From the NCBI GenBank assembly GCA_035705295.1, contig DASSWG010000010.1, positions 1-12,161 of the forward strand: DNA of 12,161 bases, written 5' to 3'. The notes beneath the pieces are model-generated. The model saw only the letters and a list, made by a program, of their open reading frames with translations, ran no database searches and was not told where the DNA came from. This document shows, one piece after another, positions 1 through 7,384 of this stretch (position 1 is its first letter; each line of letters opens with the position of its first letter). The position numbers were made by a program, and so were the translations under genes. This DNA is from DASSWG01 sp035705295 (GTDB lineage: Bacteria > Bacteroidota > Bacteroidia > Flavobacteriales > Flavobacteriaceae).

Positions 1-35
1 CTCAATACTCAATACTAATTACTCAATACCAATAA
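1..35 (+). repeat. Heptamer tandem repeat abutting the ugd start codon
   Basis: Five consecutive 7-base units run straight into the ATG: CTCAATA, CTCAATA, CTAATTA, CTCAATA, CCAATAA. Three are identical and two are variants. The tract touches the left edge of the window, so its full length is unknown. It occupies the place where a ribosome binding site would be, and no Shine-Dalgarno-like purine run is present. A related tract lies directly before the gene at 9130. Its function is not known. An unstructured A/C-rich leader or a slipped-strand spacer are both possible. Confidence 0.8.
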
Positions 36-1343
36 ATGAAAATAACCGTCATAGGAACCGGATACGTCGGCCTGGTCACTGGAACATGCTTGGCCGAAAC
101 CGGGAACGAAGTACTTTGCGTCGATATCGATGAAGAAAAAATCGAAAAAATGCGCCGCGGCGAAGTGCCCATTTACGAACCGCATTTGGATGCGATTTTT
201 GAACGCAACATCAAAGCGGGAAGGCTAAAATTCACGACCGATCTGCACGAAGGCATCGACCATGCCGAAATTTTGTTCCTCGCCTTGCCGACCCCCGAAA
301 GTGAAGACGGTTCCGCCGACCTTTCCCACGTTTTGGGCGTGGCCGAAAAAATCGGGAAATACATTACTTCCTATAACGTGATCGTGGACAAAAGCACCGT
401 TCCGGTGGGCACCTCAGAAAAAGTGCGCAAAATCATCGCCAAAAATGCGCAAACCGATTTCGACGTGGTTTCCAACCCCGAATTTTTGCGCGAAGGTTTT
501 GCCGTGGACGATTTTCTAAAACCCGAACGCATCATCATCGGTTCCGAAAGTGAGCGCGCCATCAATTTGATGCAAAAACTCTATAAACCTTTTGTGCGTT
601 CCGGCAACCCCATTATTGTAATGGACGAAAAATCGGCCGAGCTCACCAAGTATGCGGCCAATTCGTTTTTGGCGGCCAAGATCACCTTTATGAACGAAAT
701 TGCCAACTATTGCGAGCTTGTGGGCGCCGATGTGGACAAGGTCCGTTTGGGAATGGGTTCCGACTCGCGCATCGGGAAACGTTTTCTTTTTCCCGGAATC
801 GGGTATGGCGGTTCGTGTTTCCCAAAAGATGTGAAGGCCTTGCATAAATCGGGAAAAGAACAAGACTTCGATTTCAAAATCCTCCAATCCGTTATTGACG
901 TGAACGAGCGTCAAAAAACCATTTTGTTGCCAAAAATAGAAACCTATTTTGAAGGAAATTTACGAGGTAAAACCATCGCCGTTTGGGGCCTGGCTTTTAA
1001 ACCCGAAACGGACGATATTCGTGAGGCGCCGGCCTTGTACATGATCGATGAACTATTGAAAAAAGGGGCAAAGTTGCAGGTTTTCGATCCCGAGGCCATG
1101 CCGAACACAGAAAAAAAATACGGGGAAAAACTTCACTACACCAAAAACATGTACGAAGCCACCCAAAATGCCGATGCTTTGCTAATTTGCACGGAATGGA
1201 GTATCTTTAGAACGCCCGATTATTCGAAATTAAAGGAAAATCTTAAAAATTCCGTTATTTTTGATGGTCGCAATTTATACGACACCCACGAAATGTCGGC
1301 AGAAGGTTTTGACTATATTTCCGTGGGAAGAAAAAAGCAATGA
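36..1343 (+). CDS. ugd: UDP-glucose 6-dehydrogenase
   Basis: This 435-residue cytoplasmic enzyme oxidises UDP-glucose to UDP-glucuronate with two NAD+. The N-terminal Rossmann fold starts with GTGYVGL (residues 7-13). STVPVGT (120-126) and NPEFLREG (147-154) are family motifs. K205 in the ELTKYAAN stretch and the nucleophile C261 in GYGGSCFPKD are the catalytic residues known for the family. The C-terminal UDP-binding domain includes WGLAFKPETDD. The length is typical. The ATG at 36 places the Rossmann motif as expected, and a heptamer repeat precedes it. The stop overlaps the next start by 4 bp (ATGA), so the two are probably translationally coupled. Its product is the substrate of that next enzyme, which points to supply of UDP-glucuronate and UDP-xylose for a surface polysaccharide. 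The assignment to this family is secure. A preference for UDP-ManNAc or another hexose is unlikely but not excluded by sequence alone. Confidence 0.95.
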   Translation: MKITVIGTGYVGLVTGTCLAETGNEVLCVDIDEEKIEKMRRGEVPIYEPHLDAIFERNIKAGRLKFTTDLHEGIDHAEILFLALPTPESEDGSADLSHVLGVAEKIGKYITSYNVIVDKSTVPVGTSEKVRKIIAKNAQTDFDVVSNPEFLREGFAVDDFLKPERIIIGSESERAINLMQKLYKPFVRSGNPIIVMDEKSAELTKYAANSFLAAKITFMNEIANYCELVGADVDKVRLGMGSDSRIGKRFLFPGIGYGGSCFPKDVKALHKSGKEQDFDFKILQSVIDVNERQKTILLPKIETYFEGNLRGKTIAVWGLAFKPETDDIREAPALYMIDELLKKGAKLQVFDPEAMPNTEKKYGEKLHYTKNMYEATQNADALLICTEWSIFRTPDYSKLKENLKNSVIFDGRNLYDTHEMSAEGFDYISVGRKKQ

Positions 1344-2332
1344 TGAAAAAACGAACATTGATCACCGGGGCCGCTGGCTTTTTGGGTTCGCATTTGTGCG
1401 ATCGATTTATTGGTGAAGGCCATCACGTAATCGCCATGGACAACCTCATTACGGGCGACCTCAAAAATATCGAGCACCTTTTCAAACTCGAAAATTTCGA
1501 ATTTTACCATCACGATGTTTCCAAATTTGTGCATGTTCCCGGAAAATTGGATTACATCTTGCATTTTGCCTCTCCCGCAAGCCCCATCGATTATTTAAAA
1601 ATCCCAATCCAAACCTTGAAAGTCGGCTCGTTGGGAACCCACAACCTTTTGGGCCTTGCCAAAGAAAAAAATGCGCGGATCCTGATCGCGAGCACTTCCG
1701 AAGTGTATGGCGATCCGTTGGTGCACCCACAAACCGAAGATTATTATGGCAACGTGAACGCCATTGGCCCGCGCGGGGTCTATGATGAAGCCAAACGTTT
1801 TCAAGAATCAATCACCATGGCCTACCATCGGTTCCACGGATTGGAAACCCGCATTGTGCGCATTTTCAACACCTACGGCCCGCGAATGCGTTTAAATGAC
1901 GGCCGCGTCATTCCCGCGTTTATCGGGCAAGCTTTGCGCGGCGAGGATTTGACCGTTTTTGGCGATGGCTCGCAAACCCGTTCGTTTTGCTACATCGACG
2001 ATCAAATTGAAGGCATATACCGCTTGCTCTTTAGCAATTATCCCAATCCCGTCAATATCGGCAATTCCGAAGAAATCACCATCAAGGATTTTGCCGAGGA
2101 AATCATCAAACTAACCGAAAGCAAACAAAAAATCGTGTACAAAGCTTTGCCGGCGGACGATCCGTTGCAGCGCAAACCCGATACGACCTTGGCAAAACAA
2201 ATTTTGGATTGGGAACCAAGTGTTTCGCGAGAAGCAGGCATGAAAAAAACTTACGACTATTTCAAAAATTTGACCCAGGAAGAATTGTTCAAACACGAAC
2301 ACCGCGACTTCGCCAAACACATTAAAAAATAA
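1340..2332 (+). CDS. uxs: UDP-glucuronate decarboxylase (UDP-xylose synthase)
   Basis: This 330-residue extended short-chain dehydrogenase is predicted to convert UDP-glucuronate to UDP-xylose through a bound UDP-4-keto intermediate, with enzyme-bound NAD+. Visible features are GAAGFLG (residues 10-16) for NAD+, the HFASPASP segment (75-82), STSEVYGD (118-125), the catalytic pair Y148 and K152 in GPRGVYDEAKR, and FNTYGPRM. The SPASP segment and the GPR-x-x-YDE-x-KR form are typical of the decarboxylase rather than of dTDP-glucose dehydratase or UDP-glucose 4-epimerase. The ATG at 1340 overlaps the ugd stop. A second ATG follows at 1343 and is an equally possible start. The enzyme lies directly behind the gene making its substrate and 3 bp before a sugar-phosphate transferase gene, which supports a role in capsule, exopolysaccharide or O-antigen synthesis. 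Confidence 0.9.
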   Translation: MMKKRTLITGAAGFLGSHLCDRFIGEGHHVIAMDNLITGDLKNIEHLFKLENFEFYHHDVSKFVHVPGKLDYILHFASPASPIDYLKIPIQTLKVGSLGTHNLLGLAKEKNARILIASTSEVYGDPLVHPQTEDYYGNVNAIGPRGVYDEAKRFQESITMAYHRFHGLETRIVRIFNTYGPRMRLNDGRVIPAFIGQALRGEDLTVFGDGSQTRSFCYIDDQIEGIYRLLFSNYPNPVNIGNSEEITIKDFAEEIIKLTESKQKIVYKALPADDPLQRKPDTTLAKQILDWEPSVSREAGMKKTYDYFKNLTQEELFKHEHRDFAKHIKK

Positions 2333-2335
2333 CCG

Positions 2336-3691
2336 ATGATTTCCAAACAAGGCAGATATTCGGGATATTTACGGCCGATAAATTATCTCATCGATCTTTT
2401 GATCATTGCTTTGTTCGCGCTCCAATTTGACTTTTTATGGCTCGATCACCTCAGCTATATTTTGTTCACCACTATCGCTTGGGTGATCCTTTCGATCAAA
2501 ACCAATTTTTATGAAGTTTATCGGTTTACGCGCGTAACCAGCATCATTTCGCGCACCTTTTTGCAAGCCGCCATTTTTTCGTTCATCGTTTTTTCTTTTT
2601 TTGGCATTTACGAAGAATTGAACCGCCCGGCGACCGATACCATTTTTTACCTCACCAAGGTTTTCGCGGGCATTCTCGTCATGAAATTGGGCATTTATTA
2701 TTTATTGAAAGAATACCGCCTTTTTCTAAAAGGAAATGTTCGGCACACGGTCATTATCGGAAAAAACAGCAAAACCCTTCAACTGCAACGTTTTTTTGAA
2801 GAAAACCCCGAATACGGCTACCATTTTGTGAAACTCTTCGATGTCGCCAAAAAAGACGAAGAAATGCTCCACGAATGTTTTGGCGAAATTTTGCAAAATG
2901 AAGTCGATGAAATTTATTGTTCCATTGCCGAACTTTCCAACCAACAAATAAACCAAGTGGTCGATTTTGCGGACAACAACCTAAAAGTGTTGAAGTTTTT
3001 GCCGGACAACAAAGAAATTTACACCAAGCAACTGGAATTCGATTATTATGGCTATTTGCCGGTTTTGTCGCTGCGAAAAATACCGATCGAAGACCCGTTG
3101 AACCAATTCTTAAAACGTGTTTTCGACATTTTGGTATCCCTTTTTGTGATCGTTTTTTTGCTATCGTGGCTCACTCCCATTTTGGCCATCTTCATAAAAT
3201 TGGGTTCCAAAGGGCCGGTTTTTTTCAAGCAAAGCCGCAATGGGCTCGATTACAAAGAATTTTACTGTTATAAATTCCGTTCCATGAAACTCAACCCACA
3301 AGCCGATTTGGAACAAGTGAGCAAAAACGATCCGCGCATCACATGGATCGGTAAAATTTTGCGCAAAACCAGTTTTGACGAAATGCCCCAATTTGTGAAC
3401 GTGCTGAAAGGTGAAATGTCGGTTGTCGGCCCACGCCCGCACATGGTGAGCCACACGCATATGTACGCCGAAAGTGTGGATAAGTTTATGGTGCGCCATT
3501 TCGTAAAACCCGGAATCACCGGATTGGCGCAAGTCAGCGGGTTTCGTGGAGAAGTGGAAAGCGAGCACCACATCATCAACCGGGTGAAATACGATATTTT
3601 TTATGTCGAAAACTGGTCGTTGATTTTGGACATCAAAATCATTTTCCAAACCATGTACAACGCCTTGAAAGGCGATGAAAGGGCTTATTGA
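2336..3691 (+). CDS. Undecaprenyl-phosphate hexose-1-phosphate transferase (WcaJ/WbaP-like)
   Basis: This 451-residue polyprenyl-phosphate sugar-1-phosphate transferase starts lipid-linked glycan assembly at the inner membrane. About four N-terminal hydrophobic segments lie roughly at residues 15-35, 38-56, 76-91 and 104-123. A central Rossmann-like domain (about 135-240, with VIIGKNSKT) follows. The C-terminal catalytic domain starts at KRVFDILVS (260-268) with a membrane-embedded helix to about 288. It then carries GPVFFKQSRNG (293-303), YKFRSM (312-317), the catalytic D348-E349 in FDEMPQ, VGPRPH (364-369) and KPGITGLAQVSG (391-402). Order and length match the large WcaJ/WbaP type, not the short PglC type. 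The start is 3 bp after the preceding stop, so it shares the operon. The transferred sugar is often glucose or galactose in this family and cannot be read from sequence. No convincing terminator was seen after it. Confidence 0.9.
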   Translation: MISKQGRYSGYLRPINYLIDLLIIALFALQFDFLWLDHLSYILFTTIAWVILSIKTNFYEVYRFTRVTSIISRTFLQAAIFSFIVFSFFGIYEELNRPATDTIFYLTKVFAGILVMKLGIYYLLKEYRLFLKGNVRHTVIIGKNSKTLQLQRFFEENPEYGYHFVKLFDVAKKDEEMLHECFGEILQNEVDEIYCSIAELSNQQINQVVDFADNNLKVLKFLPDNKEIYTKQLEFDYYGYLPVLSLRKIPIEDPLNQFLKRVFDILVSLFVIVFLLSWLTPILAIFIKLGSKGPVFFKQSRNGLDYKEFYCYKFRSMKLNPQADLEQVSKNDPRITWIGKILRKTSFDEMPQFVNVLKGEMSVVGPRPHMVSHTHMYAESVDKFMVRHFVKPGITGLAQVSGFRGEVESEHHIINRVKYDIFYVENWSLILDIKIIFQTMYNALKGDERAY

Positions 3692-3745
3692 GTGGACGAT
3701 TGAAGATTAACGATTTTTGATTTTAGATTAATCGTGAAATCTCCT

Positions 3746-3753
3746 TATTTTTG
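3746..3753 (+). promoter_or_regulatory. Candidate -7 promoter element for purD
   Basis: TATTTTTG fits the Bacteroidota -7 consensus TAnnTTTG and lies in the 223-bp gap before purD. The nearest upstream TTTG (3716-3719) is 26 bp away, longer than the usual spacing of about 19-21, so the -33 element is unconvincing. Transcription from here would give a leader of about 160 nt containing the whole nested palindrome at 3766-3885. Confidence 0.4.
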
Positions 3754-3765
3754 CAGACGTTAGGG

Positions 3766-3885
3766 TCTCGATACATTTTGGCTTTTTTTCTAAAATCCAA
3801 AACACTCGACCTGACGATTTATTATTGCGAGCACGTCACTTCGAGTGTTTTGTTGAAGCGATAGCGGAAACAAAATGTATCGAGA
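3766..3885. repeat. Nested palindromic intergenic element
   Basis: The outer arms TCTCGATACATTTTG (3766-3780) and CAAAATGTATCGAGA (3871-3885) are perfect 15-bp inverted repeats. Inside them CAAAACACTCGA (3798-3809) pairs perfectly over 12 bp with TCGAGTGTTTTG (3841-3852). The result is a two-stage cruciform or RNA hairpin of about 120 bp with a central loop around 3810-3840. From memory, CACTTCGAGTG...GTATCGAGA units are dispersed between genes in many flavobacterial genomes, so this is probably a MITE- or REP-like element without its own gene. An open frame through its right half joins purD in frame, but this is not part of that protein. Confidence 0.8.
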
Positions 3886-3914
3886 AGAAGACCTCATCAT
3901 TCAAACCTAAACCC

Positions 3915-5183
3915 ATGAACATCCTAATCCTCGGCTCCGGCGGCCGCGAACATACTTTCGCTTATAAAATTTCCCAAAGTGCACATTGCACAAAACTCTT
4001 TGTGGCACCGGGAAATGCCGGAACTTCACAAATTGCCCAAAACCTTCCTATAAACCCCACCGATTTCGAAACAATCAAAAAAGCCGTGTTGGAAAACGAA
4101 GTGGAAATGCTCGTTGTGGGCCCGGAAGATCCGCTGGTAAAAGGAATTTATGATTTTTTTGCCGAAGACGAAGCGCTCAAAAATGTTTCAGTGATCGGCC
4201 CATCCAAAAAAGGTGCCTTATTGGAAGGAAGCAAGGAGCGCGCCAAGCAATTTATGGCGATGCACAACATTCCCACGGCGGCCTATGAAAGTTTTACCGT
4301 CAAAAGTTTGGATGCCGGAAAAGCCTTCTTGGAAACCTTAAACCCACCGTATGTTTTGAAAGCTGATGGTTTGGCGGCCGGAAAAGGCGTGCTGATTTTG
4401 GAAAACCTTTCCGAAGCAAAACAAGAACTGGAAAATATGCTCTCGGGAAAATTCGGCGAAGCCAGCCAAACCGTCGTGATCGAAGAGTTTTTGGACGGCA
4501 TTGAACTGAGCGTTTTTGTGTTGACCGACGGAAAAAATTACAAAATACTGCCCACTGCGAAAGATTACAAACGCATTGGCGAGGGCGATACGGGGTTGAA
4601 CACCGGAGGAATGGGCGCCATTTCCCCTGTTCCGTTTGTCGATGAAGAACTCATGGAAAAAATTGAAAGCCGTATCGTAAAACCCACGATCAACGGATTG
4701 CGGGAAGAAGAAATCACTTACAAAGGCTTCGTGTTCATCGGGTTGATCAAAGTGGGCGAAGAACCCTACGTGATCGAATACAACGTACGCATGGGCGATC
4801 CGGAAACCGAAGTGGTACTGCCGCGCATCAAAACCGATTTGGTGGAACTTTTTCAAAAAGTTTCCGAAGAAAAATTGAACGAAACCGATTTGAAAATTGA
4901 TGAAAAAACCGCCGCCACGCTAATGTTGGTTTCGGGCGGCTATCCGGAAAGTTACGAAAAGGGAAAAGAAATTACGGGTTTTGAAAACGTGGAAAATTCG
5001 TTGTTGTTCCATGCCGGAACAACAGAAAAAGAGGGGGAAATAGTAACAAATGGTGGTCGTGTGCTGGCAATCACATCTTTTGGAAACGATTTTCGCGAGG
5101 CTCTGAATAAATCCTACGAAAATGCGGAAAAGCTGAAGTTCGACAACATGTACTACCGAAAAGATTTGGGGTTCGATTTGTAG
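3915..5183 (+). CDS. purD: Phosphoribosylamine-glycine ligase (GAR synthetase)
   Basis: This 422-residue cytoplasmic ATP-grasp enzyme joins glycine to 5-phosphoribosylamine, the second step of de novo purine synthesis. The N-terminal domain opens with GSGGREH (residues 7-13) and has APGNAGT (31-37) and VVGPEDPL (67-74). The ATP-grasp core has LKADGLAAGKGV (148-159), the LNTGGMGAISP segment (228-238) and the metal-binding EYNVRMGDPETE (288-299). The length is normal. The frame is open upstream to 3825, but those 30 codons come from the palindromic element and have no family counterpart. The ATG at 3915 puts MNILILGSGGREH at the expected N-terminus. The gene stands alone: upstream is a candidate -7 box plus the long palindrome, downstream another palindromic element. 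It is not part of a visible pur operon here. Confidence 0.96.
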   Translation: MNILILGSGGREHTFAYKISQSAHCTKLFVAPGNAGTSQIAQNLPINPTDFETIKKAVLENEVEMLVVGPEDPLVKGIYDFFAEDEALKNVSVIGPSKKGALLEGSKERAKQFMAMHNIPTAAYESFTVKSLDAGKAFLETLNPPYVLKADGLAAGKGVLILENLSEAKQELENMLSGKFGEASQTVVIEEFLDGIELSVFVLTDGKNYKILPTAKDYKRIGEGDTGLNTGGMGAISPVPFVDEELMEKIESRIVKPTINGLREEEITYKGFVFIGLIKVGEEPYVIEYNVRMGDPETEVVLPRIKTDLVELFQKVSEEKLNETDLKIDEKTAATLMLVSGGYPESYEKGKEITGFENVENSLLFHAGTTEKEGEIVTNGGRVLAITSFGNDFREALNKSYENAEKLKFDNMYYRKDLGFDL

Positions 5184-5204
5184 TTTACCGGAAATTTTCG
5201 GGCG

Positions 5205-5311
5205 TAACCGCAAAGTGCACCAAGAAAAATACGCAAAGTACGCGAAGAGTTAAACAGTAAAGCTCTAACACTTTGCGATCTTTGCGCAAAACTTTAAGAC
5301 CTTTGCGGTTA
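5205..5311. repeat. CGCAAAG-type nested palindromic intergenic element
   Basis: Outer arms TAACCGCAAAG (5205-5215) and CTTTGCGGTTA (5301-5311) are perfect 11-bp inverted repeats. An inner imperfect stem pairs 5232-5252 with 5266-5286 (17 of 21 positions), with a 13-nt loop. The word CGCAAAG or its complement recurs along both arms. The element fills most of the 168-bp gap between the convergent purD and methyltransferase genes and may act as a two-way terminator. I remember similar CGCAAAG-rich palindromes from other Bacteroidota genomes. The remaining bases of the gap show nothing else. Confidence 0.75.
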
Positions 5312-5351
5312 AAACGACTTTTAATGATTTCAAACTAATTTCCATCTGGAA

Positions 5352-6107
5352 TCAAATTTCCTTCCAACTCTCAAAATCCGCAAGGTTCAAATGCACTTTT
5401 CTGTTTTTCTCCAATTCCAAATATTCAAAATAGGGATTGGCGAGTGGAAGTTCCAGTCGGTTGAATCCCGGATGCTCGGTTTTTGAAAGCACCGCAACAC
5501 CCCAATCGGTGTCGAAACAAATGGAATACAAATTTTCCTCGTGGCGGAATTTGTAGAAAGCTTTCCACGTGGTGCCGTTCCAATAACCTTTTGCCGGAGA
5601 ATTGTGAAACCCATAATTTTCACGTTGGTGGAAAATGGTGGGCGGGTTGCAGTCGTGCAGGATAACAAACCCGTTTTCTTGAAGATGCACTAAACTGTTG
5701 TGGATGTCTTTTTCCACTTGATCCGCCAAATGCAGGCCATCGATAAAAATCACGTCGAAACGGGTGTTTTTTTCCAGTTTCGTTTTGTTTTCGGACAATT
5801 GCTGAAAAAAAGAATCGGAAGTCAATTGATAATCCACGGGGTTTTCCGCAAATTCCACGCCCGGATCCACGGAAACTTTGTTTTTGCAAACGATATGGTT
5901 AAAATTGTCTTCGGGGTTGCGCACCCCAATTTCCAAATAGTTTTTCCCTGCGGTTTTCGAGAGAAAAAAATTGATGATTTCGGTGCGGGTGGGTCGTTTG
6001 TTGACCTCGGTTTGGGTCGCGATTTTTCCGATCGAAAAATGCGGGTCTTTTGAAATGCGCTTGGCTATCCTAAAAATTGAAAACACCTTTTTTATTTTCT
6101 TTTTCAT
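5352..6107 (-). CDS. Class I SAM-dependent methyltransferase (Methyltransf_24-like)
   Basis: This predicted 251-residue methyltransferase starts at the ATG at 6105-6107, giving MKKKIKKVFS. The frame stays open upstream to 6314, but that stretch runs antisense through the neighbouring gene and a hairpin and is low-complexity, so it was left out. A basic N-terminus precedes YLEIGV (residues 57-62, SAM motif I), the acidic D81 after KVSVD, FDVIFIDGLH (118-127) and a strand ending in VILHDCNPP (148-156). A tryptophan-rich block, GYWNGTTWKAFYKFR (174-188), follows. This arrangement is common in Bacteroidota methyltransferases found with glycosyltransferases, so modification of a surface sugar is a reasonable guess. 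Neither substrate nor methylated atom can be read. No clear promoter is seen. It lies downstream of the gene at 6185-6409 on the same strand, beyond a terminator-like hairpin. Confidence 0.75.
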   Translation of the reverse strand: MKKKIKKVFSIFRIAKRISKDPHFSIGKIATQTEVNKRPTRTEIINFFLSKTAGKNYLEIGVRNPEDNFNHIVCKNKVSVDPGVEFAENPVDYQLTSDSFFQQLSENKTKLEKNTRFDVIFIDGLHLADQVEKDIHNSLVHLQENGFVILHDCNPPTIFHQRENYGFHNSPAKGYWNGTTWKAFYKFRHEENLYSICFDTDWGVAVLSKTEHPGFNRLELPLANPYFEYLELEKNRKVHLNLADFESWKEI

Positions 6108-6139
6108 TTTATTTTCAACATTGCCAAAAGCGGTCGAAC

Positions 6140-6157
6140 CTGCCCGCCTGCGGGCAG
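6140..6157. repeat. GC-rich palindrome CTGCCCG-CCTG-CGGGCAG
   Basis: A perfect 7-bp stem with a 4-base loop stands out in an A/T-rich gap. It lies 8 bp from the terminator hairpin at 6165-6184 and just before the methyltransferase gene on the minus strand. No U-tract follows directly on either strand. The CCTGCCCGCCTGCGGGCAG form recalls a short palindrome dispersed in many Bacteroidota genomes (from memory). Confidence 0.6.
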
Positions 6158-6164
6158 AAAAACG

Positions 6165-6184
6165 AAAAGCCCATTTGGGCTTTT
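6165..6184 (-). terminator. Rho-independent terminator of the small membrane-protein gene
   Basis: AAAAGCCC (6165-6172) and GGGCTTTT (6177-6184) form a perfect 8-bp stem with a 4-nt loop. On the minus strand it begins one base past the stop codon at 6185-6187, and the transcript continues as CGTTTTT. It should end transcription of the DUF6341-type gene, at least in part, before the methyltransferase gene. Confidence 0.7.
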
Positions 6185-6409
6185 TTAATGTTCTGAGTGC
6201 GAGGCGTTTTCCATTTCCTCGTCGTGAAAGCCTTTCAATTGCTTCATCCAATAAATGAACCCGGCCGCCGCGGTCAAGAGGAAAATCCAGCTTATAATGT
6301 TGGCTCCCCACCAACTGTCCAATTGAAGATCGCGCAACCAGTTTAGCGGAACAAATAAAATTTCTTCAAAAATATATTGGATGCCCCTCCAAAAATCCGT
6401 CCATTCCAT
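6185..6409 (-). CDS. Small DUF6341-type membrane protein
   Basis: This 74-residue protein of unknown function most resembles the DUF6341 family of Flavobacteriia as I remember it. The amphipathic N-terminal half contains FWRGIQYIFEEILFVPLNWLRDL (about residues 6-28). A conserved-looking WWGANIISWIF leads into one membrane helix at about 36-54, ending in YWMKQLKGF. The C-terminal tail is acidic and rich in histidine. The ATG at 6407-6409 was chosen. A 13-codon upstream extension would begin inside the promoter region and adds non-family sequence. It is transcribed away from the DUF6427-type gene, with 48 bp between the start codons and a well-formed promoter there. The divergent pairing suggests the two belong together, but no function is established. 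Confidence 0.75.
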   Translation of the reverse strand: MEWTDFWRGIQYIFEEILFVPLNWLRDLQLDSWWGANIISWIFLLTAAAGFIYWMKQLKGFHDEEMENASHSEH

Positions 6410-6437
6410 AACTGTAAACTTTAGTATCTTTAGCCAA

Positions 6438-6467
6438 CAAAAATACAAAAATTGTCAATGTTCACAA
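6438..6467 (-). promoter_or_regulatory. Bacteroidota-type promoter for the DUF6341-type gene
   Basis: On the minus strand TATTTTTG (6438-6445) matches the -7 consensus TAnnTTTG. A TTG (6465-6467) lies 19 bp upstream as the -33 element. The start codon is 28 bp beyond the -7 box, giving a short leader. On the plus strand TATCTTTA (6425-6432) is a weaker one-mismatch candidate for the divergent gene at 6458. Confidence 0.55.
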
Positions 6468-7384
6468 GTTTTTTCAGCAAATCAAAACCAATAAATTTTC
6501 TGATCATCGGAATTTTTATGACGATTTATTATTCGGTGGAAAATTTCGCGCTTTCGGAAGTTCCGGTAACCCCCTCCTATTTTTTCAGAAAAATGGGGCT
6601 TTTGTTGGTCTATCTGTTATTGATGATTTTGGTGAATTTCATCGTAAAAAAAAACCAGGTCACACAGCGCAACACCTTCGCCATCGTTTTGTTCGCTTTG
6701 TTCACGGTTTCTTTTTCCGAAATTTTAAAAACCGGCGGGGTTTTGATCGCTGCTTTTTTTATTTTATTGGCTTTGCGGCGCATCATCAGTTTGAAATCCG
6801 GGATCGATATCAAAAAGAAAATTTTCGACGCTTCGCTCTGGATTTGTACCGCATCGCTTTTTTTTGAATACTGCTTGTTTTTTCTACTGCTCGTTTTTTT
6901 GGCCATTTTGTTTTATGTGGCCAACGATTATCGAAATTGGCTGATCCCGTTCGTTGCGGTTTTTAGTGTTTTTACCTTGTTTACCTGCTTTCATTTGTTG
7001 GTTCACGGCTCGTTCGTGGATCTGAGCGTTTTTTTCCGTCCACCGGATTTTCATTTTGCCCTTTATTCGGAACTGGAAATTTTGTTGCCGCTTAGTTTAA
7101 TGCTCGCGTTTTCAATATGGACGGTTGCCAATTATTTGGTGGTGATAAAAAACGCGTCCACCACCATGAAATCTTCCTTGGTGCTAATTTTGGCAATTTG
7201 GGCAGTTTCGATTTTCGCGGTGGTTTTTTCGCCCACCAAAAATGGCGGCGAACTCCTGTTTATCATCATTCCCGTTTCGGTGATCGGAACCAATTATTTT
7301 CAGCAGAAAGAAGATAAAATCTTTAAAGAAATTTTGTTGGTCAGCTTGGTCGTGCTCACGTTTATCCTGCCGTTTTTATCATGA
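6458..7384 (+). CDS. Polytopic membrane protein, DUF6427-type
   Basis: This 308-residue integral membrane protein of unknown function starts at the ATG at 6458 (MFTSFFSKSKPINF). A TTG two codons upstream is possible but less likely. About ten hydrophobic segments lie roughly at residues 11-29, 46-64, 73-90, 92-107, 128-156, 161-182, 208-230, 239-257, 265-281 and 291-306. The N-terminal FFSKSKPINF and the late NGGELLFIIIPVSVIGTNYFQ region resemble the DUF6427 family of Flavobacteriia as I remember it. No enzyme motif is apparent. The gene is divergent from the small membrane-protein gene, and its stop overlaps the next start by 4 bp (ATGA). In other flavobacteria I recall upp (uracil phosphoribosyltransferase) near this family. 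It is not in this window, and a putative nuclease and DNA methyltransferase follow instead. Confidence 0.8.
   Translation: MFTSFFSKSKPINFLIIGIFMTIYYSVENFALSEVPVTPSYFFRKMGLLLVYLLLMILVNFIVKKNQVTQRNTFAIVLFALFTVSFSEILKTGGVLIAAFFILLALRRIISLKSGIDIKKKIFDASLWICTASLFFEYCLFFLLLVFLAILFYVANDYRNWLIPFVAVFSVFTLFTCFHLLVHGSFVDLSVFFRPPDFHFALYSELEILLPLSLMLAFSIWTVANYLVVIKNASTTMKSSLVLILAIWAVSIFAVVFSPTKNGGELLFIIIPVSVIGTNYFQQKEDKIFKEILLVSLVVLTFILPFLS

Noticed and set aside
516..914. Minus-strand open frame opposite ugd
   Set aside because: It is a shadow of the conserved dehydrogenase with no domain or start signal.
3161..3649. Minus-strand open frame of 162 codons opposite the sugar-phosphate transferase
   Set aside because: It lies antisense to the most conserved part of the transferase and has no protein-like motifs.
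3696..3735. Terminator after the sugar-phosphate transferase
   Set aside because: Only a 6-bp A/T-rich stem (3696-3701 with 3730-3735) and a direct repeat of AGATTAA were found, which is not enough for a terminator call.
3825..3914. In-frame upstream extension of purD by 30 codons
   Set aside because: It is encoded by the right half of the palindromic repeat, has no resemblance to the family, and the ATG at 3915 begins exactly at the normal N-terminus.
5205..5311. CRISPR-like repeat array built on CGCAAAG
   Set aside because: The words alternate in orientation as a nested palindrome, with no equal spacers and no cas genes nearby.
6108..6314. Upstream extension of the methyltransferase reading frame
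   Set aside because: It runs through the neighbouring gene on the same strand in another frame and through two hairpins. The ATG at 6105-6107 gives a normal start.
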